DNA of 64,000 nt from Ardenticatenaceae bacterium. GTDB lineage: Bacteria > Chloroflexota > Anaerolineae > Promineifilales > Promineifilaceae. A program made the translations under genes and the position numbers. The stretch spans positions 248,001-312,000 of the forward strand of contig JACKCB010000002.1 of assembly GCA_020634235.1 (NCBI GenBank), given 5' to 3'. Position 1 is the first letter of the stretch. Each line of letters begins with the position of its first letter. Shown here in pieces: positions 57,896-64,000 of this stretch. The notes beneath the pieces are model-generated. The model saw only the letters and a program-made list of their open reading frames with translations, ran no database searches and was not told the origin of the DNA.

Positions 57896-59245
57896 CTAGC
57901 GGTGCAGGAAGGGAAGGTAGGTGAGGGCGGTGTCGTTCCCGGCCGGGAAACTCTGCAAAGCAGCGGCACCGCGGAGCGGGTTTTGTGACCAGAGCAGATA
58001 TTGTGCGCCGGCATTGCCCGCCCCGGCCGGGGTCAGATACAACACCTGGCCAAAGGTCACCGTGCCGTTGGGGTTGGCAATGCGCGCCCCAGCCTCGCCA
58101 TAAGCCCGGCCATCCCCCGTGTCGTTGGGGTCCGGGGTCGCATCGTCCCGATAATGGTTCGTCAGCGTGCCATTGGCCGGCCCAATCTGGCCAATGTTCA
58201 CCCAGCCCCCCAACGCGCCCGCCACCTGCGACCAGGCCAGCGGCGGGCTGGCCGGCACGGCCTCGGGCACGCCATCGATGGCGGCGTTGGCCCCATTGCT
58301 GTCGTAGTAGAACGCGGGAGCCATGCCCGTCCCGGCCGGGTCCAGCAAATCCAGCGCCACCTGCACAAAATCAAAATGCAGCACCGTAAACGGGGCAATA
58401 TCCACGTCGGCCAGCGGCAAAGAAAGCCCCAGGCTGGCCTTCGCCCCATAGAAGGCAAAGCCCTGCTCCCCATCACTGGCCACCGCCCGCACCGGTCCCA
58501 CCACCGGCAGCGTAATCGTCAACGGCTGGGTGATGAAATTTAGCACCGTCTCCTCATTAAAGGTCGAGGTTGAAATCACCTGGCCAAACAGCAAAATTGA
58601 ATACTGCCCCCGAATCTTCTGCCGGTCCAGCACATCCACCACCTGGCCATTCAGGCTCAGGTCGGCAATGCCCACAAACTGCTCCGTTTCAAAGCGCACC
58701 GTGTAAGAGATGCCGCTCAGCGTCTGCGCGGCCTCGTCCCAGGCGATGTATGCCTCGTCGCTTGGGGGCAGCGTGGTCGAGCGGTAGAGGTAGACCCAGC
58801 CCGCTTCACCCGGCTGCAAGCTGTCGGTGGCCGTGATGGCGTAGCGGGGGTATAGGCGCGCCTGGGCATCGGTGGGCCAGTTATCCACGGCCACGCTGTC
58901 GCCCAAATCGCCGGGCATGAGTACCAGCTCATCATTGGCGTCCAGCAACCCATCCTCGCTGGCCACGTAGGCCCCGCTGCTGTCCACCTCATCCACCTGA
59001 AACGGAATGGGCTGCCACGCACCGGCCTGGTACTGGTAGAGGGCCAGCTCGGTTAGCGGCACGCCATCGAAGGCGGGGAAGTTGGCTCCGTTCATCACCA
59101 GGGGGTCTTGGGTGCGGCTCAACCCGGCCGGGGTGCTCGCCCCCGCCTGTCCCAGCCCCCACACCAACAGCCACACCACCACCAACCCCAAGACCAACGT
59201 CCCCACTACCCGCCCGCCGCGCTGCCGCGTCTGTTCGTTTGTCAT
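57896..59245 (-). CDS. Exported protein of unknown function, 449 residues
   Basis: An N-terminal signal/anchor helix (about 14-36) is followed by a strand-rich extracytoplasmic protein without family motifs that I recognise. Segments such as PFQVDEVDSSGAYVASEDGLLDANDELVLMPGDLGD and GWVYLYRS recall Ca2+-binding or surface beta proteins. The C terminus ALTYLPFLHR matches the short YLPL/FLPF tails seen at the end of many Chloroflexota surface proteins and may be a sorting tail; this is inferred. It converges on the PIG-L gene. Confidence 0.55.
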   Translation of the reverse strand: MTNEQTRQRGGRVVGTLVLGLVVVWLLVWGLGQAGASTPAGLSRTQDPLVMNGANFPAFDGVPLTELALYQYQAGAWQPIPFQVDEVDSSGAYVASEDGLLDANDELVLMPGDLGDSVAVDNWPTDAQARLYPRYAITATDSLQPGEAGWVYLYRSTTLPPSDEAYIAWDEAAQTLSGISYTVRFETEQFVGIADLSLNGQVVDVLDRQKIRGQYSILLFGQVISTSTFNEETVLNFITQPLTITLPVVGPVRAVASDGEQGFAFYGAKASLGLSLPLADVDIAPFTVLHFDFVQVALDLLDPAGTGMAPAFYYDSNGANAAIDGVPEAVPASPPLAWSQVAGALGGWVNIGQIGPANGTLTNHYRDDATPDPNDTGDGRAYGEAGARIANPNGTVTFGQVLYLTPAGAGNAGAQYLLWSQNPLRGAAALQSFPAGNDTALTYLPFLHR

Positions 59246-59442
59246 AACCTACTCCTATATCAGATACACCACCTCCACAAAAGAAGCGGTCAGATGAGGA
59301 TATCATTATACGCCATTTGTGCCGCCATGGTTGTCAGGCAAAATTTAGCGAGCGGAGAAACGCCACCCTTTGGAACAGTGAAGTTACACGGGTCGACCCT
59401 GGTGTAAGAGGTTGAGCCTTCAGACTACAGATTACCGCCTCG

Positions 59443-60057
59443 CTAGCCCTCTTGTTCATACCAGTCGTTATCCAGCATGACCACAGCCATCATACTAGGT
59501 TGGATGAGTTTTTTCCAGACCGCGGCCATGTATTCTGGCGGATGGCGGGTGTCACTCTCCAGCCACCACTTAATCGTGGAAAGCACCGATCCGGCGACAT
59601 AGTTGGCCAGAATGCCCACCTCAATGGGAGAGTCCCCACCAACAATAAGTGCCTGGATAACCTCTCTGTACAAATCGGTAATGGTCTGGTAGAGGCGATG
59701 CCAGACGGCTGACCCGCCTTGCCCGGTGAGGATCATGCGGTAGAGGGGAGCGTTTTGCTGGGCTTCACGGAAGATGATTTCACTGGGCAAGGGTTGCCCG
59801 CCCATAATGGCCTGTCTCAGTAACGGCCGTATCCGTGCCGCAATATCCACAAACATCGCCTCCAAATTCGAGGTCAGCAAATCATCCTTGTCCTTGTAGT
59901 GCAGATAAAATGTGGCTCGCCCAATGTTGGCCTGTTCCACAATGTCGCGCACGCTAATATCGGCGTAACGTTTCTCCAGCATCAAATCCAGCAGAGCCTC
60001 AAACAGCGCTTGCCGCGTGCGCAAAATGCGCCGGTCTACCTTCTTTTGTTCCACCAT
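59443..60057 (-). CDS. TetR-family transcriptional regulator
   Basis: This is a 204-residue protein. The N-terminal helix-turn-helix (about 12-58) is standard: RQALFEALLDLMLEKRYADISVRDIVEQANIGRATFYLHYKDKDDLL. The ligand domain resembles the C-terminal TetR_C_8 group. It is divergent from the coiled-coil lipoprotein gene, with a perfect palindrome GTCTATTAATAGAC in the shared spacer as likely operator. The gene is free of the CCGGCCGG palindrome and A+T-richer than its surroundings, a sign of recent acquisition. Confidence 0.9.
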   Translation of the reverse strand: MVEQKKVDRRILRTRQALFEALLDLMLEKRYADISVRDIVEQANIGRATFYLHYKDKDDLLTSNLEAMFVDIAARIRPLLRQAIMGGQPLPSEIIFREAQQNAPLYRMILTGQGGSAVWHRLYQTITDLYREVIQALIVGGDSPIEVGILANYVAGSVLSTIKWWLESDTRHPPEYMAAVWKKLIQPSMMAVVMLDNDWYEQEG

Positions 60058-60137
60058 GAATCTTCTCCCGTTGCCGACAACCTCACTGCAAATCAGCCGC
60101 TAACTGCCATACAGTTCCTTACAGAAAACAGACAAAT

Positions 60138-60198
60138 GTCTATTAATAGACGGACAAGGAATTTGATTATTGACAATAATCGTTAGTTTCTATAGATT
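60138..60198 (+). promoter_or_regulatory. Palindromic operator and promoter between the TetR and lipoprotein genes
   Basis: A perfect 14-bp palindrome GTCTATTAATAGAC (60138-60151) is followed by TTGACA (60170-60175) and TATAGATT (60191-60198; spacing 15-17), a plausible promoter for the plus-strand lipoprotein gene. The palindrome is of the size bound by TetR dimers and lies 81 bases upstream of the regulator's own start, so both genes could be controlled. Confidence 0.6.
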
Positions 60199-60290
60199 GT
60201 GCCTGTAATTAGACACGTTGTCAATTAACTGATTGTGCGTTCTGTCGTTGGAAAATAACAAAATCAGGCATGGCTCAAATGGAGATAATC

Positions 60291-61436
60291 ATGAAAATTC
60301 GTACACCTATCATCGTCATCACAGGATTGCTTACCTTGCTGCTGCTTGCTTCATGTGGTAGAGGCGGCAATGAACCGGAAGCTATTGATGTGGAAGCAAC
60401 GGTGAGTGCAGCCATGGCGGCAACGGCCACGGCCGAATCTGCCCTGGAAGAACAAATCAATACGGCCGTAAACAACGCCGTCGATGCGGCCGTTGAAGAA
60501 GCGGTAAGTGAAGCAGTCGATGCGGCTGTTGCCGAGGCCCTGGCAAACGCCACACCTGCGCCAGAGTACACCTCCTACACCGAAGAAGAGTTGATTCTCC
60601 TCATCGAGGAGACGACGCAGGAGGCAGAGGCAGCAACCTACACCTATACCGAAGCGGCCTCGACAGCGACCAACGATGGTGAAGTGACAACCGAAGAGGC
60701 AGAGACGATTGAATACTACGTCACCATTTCGGAAGAGGCACTGGCTGAAGTAGAGGCGATGATTCAGACCTATTACGCGCTTTATGGTGGCACAGGGGAC
60801 GAGATTGTGGCGGAACTGGTCGCCATTGAATCCGAGTTGAACGAACTTAACCAAAGCATTAATGAGATGGTCATCATTTTGGATGAGATTAACACGACGT
60901 TGGCCAATGGCTATGAGTTGGCAGAGGAAACGATTGCCCAGTTGGAGCAGGCAGCAGCGGAGGCGCAGACAGCCGTTTCTGAAGCGGCCGTTCAAATGCA
61001 AGCATGGGCAACCAAGGCTCAGGCCAATGCCACGCTGGTTCGGGAAAACGTCACAGCGCTGCAAAGTGATTTGACCAGCATCTTGGAAAGCGTTGCCCCG
61101 GTTAACGTGGCCGCCAGCCAGGATGAGGCGTGGGCACAGGTGGCAGATTACATCAATACAGCCAGCGCTGCCCTGGCCGATAACGCCATCTCACCTGAGG
61201 AGATGCAGGCCATCGCCCAAATGGGCAGTAACGCCGCAGCCAGTCTGGCGGCACAGGGCGGTGCGGGTTCTAATCTGCTGGTCAACAACATCAACAGCCT
61301 GAGTTTGAAGATGGCGCAGGGGGACATTCAGGGAGCAGTTGCCGGCCTAAGAGACTTGCAAAGGCAGCTTCCAGATTTGCCTGGCCGCACGGTTCCCGTG
61401 CCGGGTGGCTTGCCATCACCCGGTGTTCGCCCCTGA
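60291..61436 (+). CDS. Coiled-coil lipoprotein, Ala/Glu-rich
   Basis: A signal peptide ends in lipobox LLASC (Cys about residue 21). The mature 360 residues are almost wholly helical and Ala/Glu/Thr-rich, with heptad-like patterns (for example ALEEQINTAVNNAVDAAVEEAVSEA) typical of long coiled coils, and a Pro/Gly-rich C-terminal tail. No domain is recognised. It should extend from the outer membrane face. The start at 60291 has a GGAG Shine-Dalgarno; two earlier in-frame ATGs lack one. Its expression is probably set by the divergent TetR regulator. Confidence 0.72.
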   Translation: MKIRTPIIVITGLLTLLLLASCGRGGNEPEAIDVEATVSAAMAATATAESALEEQINTAVNNAVDAAVEEAVSEAVDAAVAEALANATPAPEYTSYTEEELILLIEETTQEAEAATYTYTEAASTATNDGEVTTEEAETIEYYVTISEEALAEVEAMIQTYYALYGGTGDEIVAELVAIESELNELNQSINEMVIILDEINTTLANGYELAEETIAQLEQAAAEAQTAVSEAAVQMQAWATKAQANATLVRENVTALQSDLTSILESVAPVNVAASQDEAWAQVADYINTASAALADNAISPEEMQAIAQMGSNAAASLAAQGGAGSNLLVNNINSLSLKMAQGDIQGAVAGLRDLQRQLPDLPGRTVPVPGGLPSPGVRP

Positions 61437-61442
61437 CTCCCT

Positions 61443-61489
61443 CTTGGGATGGCGGGTTCAATCGCTAAGATTGAACCCGCCATCCCAAG
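61443..61489. repeat. Perfect 21-bp inverted repeat
   Basis: The arms 61443-61463 (starting CTTGGGATGGCGGG) and 61469-61489 are perfect inverted copies around a 5-base GCTAA loop. It starts 7 bases after the lipoprotein stop. A T-tract is absent, so an intrinsic terminator is doubtful; an mRNA-end-stabilising stem or a REP/MITE remnant is possible. Confidence 0.7.
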
Positions 61490-61629
61490 ATGTTGTTCCG
61501 AAAAAACCGCCAGATGTTTGGTGTGCTGCCAAAGCGTGTGGGCTTTCCCAGGTAAATAGCAGCCGTTACCCCCCACTCTGACCAACGACTGCTGGCAAGC
61601 CACATTCCCGGCCGGGTTCCCCACCCCCC

Positions 61630-63336
61630 TCACCCCCCCACCAACCGCCCATCCAACAAACTGAACACCTCATCCACCGCCTCCTCCACCTTCGGGTCAT
61701 GGCTGGCAATCACCACCGTCACCCCCGTCTGCACCACAATCTGCCGCAGCAAGGCGATGATATTCGCCCCCGTCACCGAGTCCAACTGCCCCGTTGGCTC
61801 ATCGGCCAGCAGCAGCGACGGCTGGTTCACCAGCGCCCGCGCCAGGGCCACCCGCTGCTGCTCCCCACCCGAAAGCTCATAAGTGCGGTGGCGCGCCCGC
61901 TCCGCCAGCCCCACCAGTTCCAGCGCCGCCTGGGTCCGCGCCTGCCGCTCCTTGCGCGGCGTGCTCACCAGCCGCAGCGGCACCTCCACATTCTCCTGCG
62001 CCGAAAGGAAGGGCAGCAGGCCAAAAGTCTGGAACACAAACCCAATCTGGCGGCGGCGCAGCTCAATCTTCTCTGACCCATCCATACGAGCCAGGTCGTG
62101 ACCGGCAATGAAAATTTCCCCGGCCGTAGGCTCATCCAGCCCGGCAATCAGGTTTAGCAGCGTTGTCTTGCCCGACCCCGACGGCCCCTTGATGGCCACC
62201 ATCGCCCCGGCCGGGATGGTGAGGCTAACGTGGTCCACCGCGTGAATCTCCTCCACCCCCACATTGTAAATGCGCGTCAACGCCCTGGTAACCACCGCTG
62301 GGGCCGTGGGTTCCGCCCCGGCCGGGGCGCCCCCCTCCGCCGTCATCTCACCGGCCGTCCCCCCCCCGCGCGGCTTCCAGACAAAAGCCTCATCATCCCC
62401 CGCCGTCGCTGGCGCGCCCGCCGACGCCCCTTCACTCAGCGCCTTCACCACCGACGGCCAGACCGACACATGCGTCTCCTCCAGCCGCACCTTCACCCGG
62501 CCGCGCATCTCCAGCGACTCCACAAACAACTGCGGCAGTTGCAGCCGGCCCGCCTGGTCCAAAATCACCCACTCCTCCTCATGGACCGAGCCATCCTGCA
62601 AATTACGCGCCCGCCGGATCTCCGTGCTGGTGCGCCCATCACGGATGCCAATCACCCGGTCCACCCGCGCCGCCACGCGCGGGTCATGGGTCACCACAAT
62701 AATCGTCGTCTCATAATGCTCATTGATCCGCCGCAGCGCCGTAAACACCTGGTCGGCTGATTCAGAATCCACCTGCCCCGTGGGTTCGTCGGCCAGCAGT
62801 AAGGGCGGGTTATTGGCCAGGGCCACGGCCAGGGCCACCCGCTGCTGCTGCCCACCAGAGAGGCGATCCGGCCGGAAATCGACCCGGTCGGCCAGGCCCA
62901 CCATCTCCAGCAGTTCCAGCGCCCGCTTCTGCCGCTCCCCGGCCGGGCGGTTCGCCGCCAGCATCGGCATCTCCACATTCTCCCGCGCCGTCAGGTACGG
63001 CAGCAAATTGCGCGCCGGCTGCTGCCACACAAACCCCACCACATCCCGCTTGTAGCTCACCCGCTCCTTTTCCTTCATCTTCAGCAAATCTTGCCCGGCC
63101 ACCAACATCCCCCCCGCGCTCGGCGCATCCAGCCCGCCAATCACATTCAGCAGCGTCGATTTGCCCGAACCAGAAGCGCCTACCAGCGAGATCATCTCCC
63201 CCTGCTGCACCACCAGGTCCAGCCCCTGCAGGGCCACCACCTCCAGGTCAGCCACCTTATAAATCTTGACCAGATTGTCACAAAGCACAAAAGGTTCCGC
63301 ATCCATCGTAGGCATCGTCAGCATCATCAACACCAT
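61630..63336 (-). CDS. ABC transporter ATP-binding protein with two fused ATPase domains (MacB/LolD type)
   Basis: This is a 568-residue protein. Domain 1 has Walker A GASGSGKST (about 53), signature LSGGQQQRVALA and Walker B LLLADEPTG; domain 2 has GPSGSGKTT (about 388), LSGGEQQRVALA and LLLADEPTG. Between them lies an unusual 110-residue insert with a VILDQAGRLQLPQLFVESL strand-rich segment resembling an AbrB/SpoVT-like fold, and a Pro/Ala-rich linker. It partners the FtsX-type permease encoded upstream. The exact start among several ATGs (63336, 63327-63306) is uncertain. Confidence 0.88.
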   Translation of the reverse strand: MVLMMLTMPTMDAEPFVLCDNLVKIYKVADLEVVALQGLDLVVQQGEMISLVGASGSGKSTLLNVIGGLDAPSAGGMLVAGQDLLKMKEKERVSYKRDVVGFVWQQPARNLLPYLTARENVEMPMLAANRPAGERQKRALELLEMVGLADRVDFRPDRLSGGQQQRVALAVALANNPPLLLADEPTGQVDSESADQVFTALRRINEHYETTIIVVTHDPRVAARVDRVIGIRDGRTSTEIRRARNLQDGSVHEEEWVILDQAGRLQLPQLFVESLEMRGRVKVRLEETHVSVWPSVVKALSEGASAGAPATAGDDEAFVWKPRGGGTAGEMTAEGGAPAGAEPTAPAVVTRALTRIYNVGVEEIHAVDHVSLTIPAGAMVAIKGPSGSGKTTLLNLIAGLDEPTAGEIFIAGHDLARMDGSEKIELRRRQIGFVFQTFGLLPFLSAQENVEVPLRLVSTPRKERQARTQAALELVGLAERARHRTYELSGGEQQRVALARALVNQPSLLLADEPTGQLDSVTGANIIALLRQIVVQTGVTVVIASHDPKVEEAVDEVFSLLDGRLVGG

Positions 63337-63371
63337 AACCTGCAAGGGTAAACGTTCAGCAAATCACGCCC

Positions 63372-64000
63372 CTACTCATCACCCAACCGCATCACCCGGT
63401 GTATGCCGGCGCGCATCAGCGCCAGCGACGAGAGCAGCAGGGCCAGGACATAAAAGCCCACCAGGGCGGCATAGAGGGCAATCATCGTCGGCCAGTCGAT
63501 CAGCACCGCGTAGAGCGCGCCGCCAGCCACCGCCTCCGCCAGCGCATCGGAAAAGAAGGGGCGCATCAGCACCGCCAGCCCATAGCCAATGGCCGTGCCG
63601 GCGGCCAGCCCCAGGGCCATCAGAATAACCCCCTCCAGGCTGAGCAGGGCCAGAAGCTGGCGGGCCGACAACCCGGCCGAGCGCAGCACGCCAAATTCCA
63701 ACAGCCGCTGGCGAGCGCTAAAGTAATGCACAATGAGAAAGACGACCACGCTGAGGACGGCCAGGGCGATGGCGTTCAGGTTGAACGCGCCCACCGTCTC
63801 CGCCGCCGCCAGGTTGGCCTGCATCCGCCCCAGGGTGGCCTGGGCGTCGCCGCTAATGCGGCCCAATCCCTGCTGCTGCACCTGGAACACAACCTCATCA
63901 TACCCGGCCGGGGCCAGCACCAACCACGCCTCCCGCCGCCCATCAAACGGCGCCGTCTGCGCCTCCAAATCCACCGCCTCTTGCAGCAGCGCCAGGTTGG
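63372..64000 (-). CDS. FtsX-like ABC transporter permease, C-terminal part
   Basis: The frame runs to the right edge, so the N terminus lies outside the window. The visible 209 residues end in the FtsX arrangement: a TM helix (NAIALAVLSVVVFLIVHYF), the FGVLRSAGLSARQLLALLSLEG coupling region, then two further TM helices and a short basic tail (MRAGIHRVMRLGDE). Together with the fused ATPase downstream (36-base gap) it forms a MacB/LolCDE-type exporter that probably moves lipids, peptides or lipoproteins. Confidence 0.88.
   Translation of the reverse strand, partial: NLALLQEAVDLEAQTAPFDGRREAWLVLAPAGYDEVVFQVQQQGLGRISGDAQATLGRMQANLAAAETVGAFNLNAIALAVLSVVVFLIVHYFSARQRLLEFGVLRSAGLSARQLLALLSLEGVILMALGLAAGTAIGYGLAVLMRPFFSDALAEAVAGGALYAVLIDWPTMIALYAALVGFYVLALLLSSLALMRAGIHRVMRLGDE

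Larger units (their letters stand above)
1..64000. repeat. Highly iterated palindrome CCGGCCGG, dispersed across the window
   Basis: The octamer CCGGCCGG, usually extended to CCCGGCCGGG or CCCCGGCCGGGG, recurs in genes and spacers on both strands. I counted 16 copies in the first 5 kb, about one per 310 bases, whereas base composition near 63% G+C predicts about one per 10 kb. It is read in all frames within genes, giving Pro-Ala-Gly, Arg-Pro-Gly/Glu and Gly-Arg-Asp/Val/Glu. It is absent or nearly so from recA, tpiA, the Ubl and E2 genes, the GTPase half of the dynamin gene, and 59.2-61.6 kb. It resembles the cyanobacterial HIP1 phenomenon in behaviour, not sequence. Confidence 0.9.

Noticed and set aside
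61443..61489. Intrinsic terminator of the lipoprotein gene
   Set aside because: The stem is perfect but no T-tract follows on either strand, so it is listed as a repeat only.
1..64000. Prophage, insertion sequence or integrase
   Set aside because: No transposase, integrase, capsid or terminase-like frame was seen on either strand.

Overview
The window is a high-G+C (roughly 63% by eye), gene-dense bacterial chromosome segment with no insertion sequence, prophage or CRISPR array. Gene content (RNase Y, RecX, a DUF4342 protein, a PgpH/YbeY/DgkA run, a fused-ATPase ECF transporter, many conserved proteins of unknown function) and an unusually frequent CCGGCCGG palindrome suggest a member of the Chloroflexota (Anaerolineae-like). 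This assignment is an inference; no rRNA is present to test it. Sigma70-like promoters (TTGACA/TATAAT), some apparently leaderless, and Shine-Dalgarno starts are both visible.

Layout. 0-6 kb: a truncated phosphodiesterase, a nucleotidyltransferase, two methyltransferases, an orphan promoter-terminator unit (small RNA candidate) and an acyl-CoA dehydrogenase. 6-18 kb: PriA, an RmlC-like epimerase, a MITE-like element, the PgpH-YbeY-DgkA operon, YqeY, then a minus-strand series of a small membrane protein, two lipoproteins, a fructosamine-kinase-like protein, a TPR protein and a methyltransferase. 18-24.4 kb: a cobalamin operon behind an intrinsic-terminator B12 riboswitch. It encodes two membrane-anchored extracytoplasmic proteins that together resemble animal transcobalamin/intrinsic factor split in two, then an ECF S component, EcfT, a fused EcfA and a PduO-type cob(I)alamin adenosyltransferase. 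25-37 kb: initiator tRNA, pterin dehydratase, V4R protein, GNAT, recA-recX-rny, a Ser/Thr kinase, tpiA, an M50-like protease, DUF4342, and an ArsA-type ATPase.

37.3-48.3 kb, all on the plus strand, is the most remarkable region: an apparently complete eukaryote-like ubiquitin-type conjugation system. It has an E1 (ThiF fold with Uba2-like CYEC and active-site Cys regions), a free 88-residue beta-grasp modifier ending in a C-terminal Gly, an E2 with the HPN tripeptide and catalytic Cys, two JAMM proteases (one membrane-anchored), and two RING-like proteins (one membrane-anchored). With it lie a dynamin-like GTPase, a small two-TM protein, a protein with a transthyretin-like domain and a CAP/SCP-domain protein. 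Short hydrophobic-acidic motifs resembling SUMO-interacting motifs recur in the disordered parts of several of these proteins. Together they suggest a membrane-associated protein-conjugation pathway.

48.3-64 kb: M32 carboxypeptidase, two CNNM/CorC-type transporters behind a roughly 340-nt leader, a receiver-DUF309 fusion, a Ca2+-type P-ATPase, a PIG-L deacetylase, a secreted protein, a palindrome-poor TetR/coiled-coil-lipoprotein pair (possible transfer), and an ABC exporter cut by the window end.
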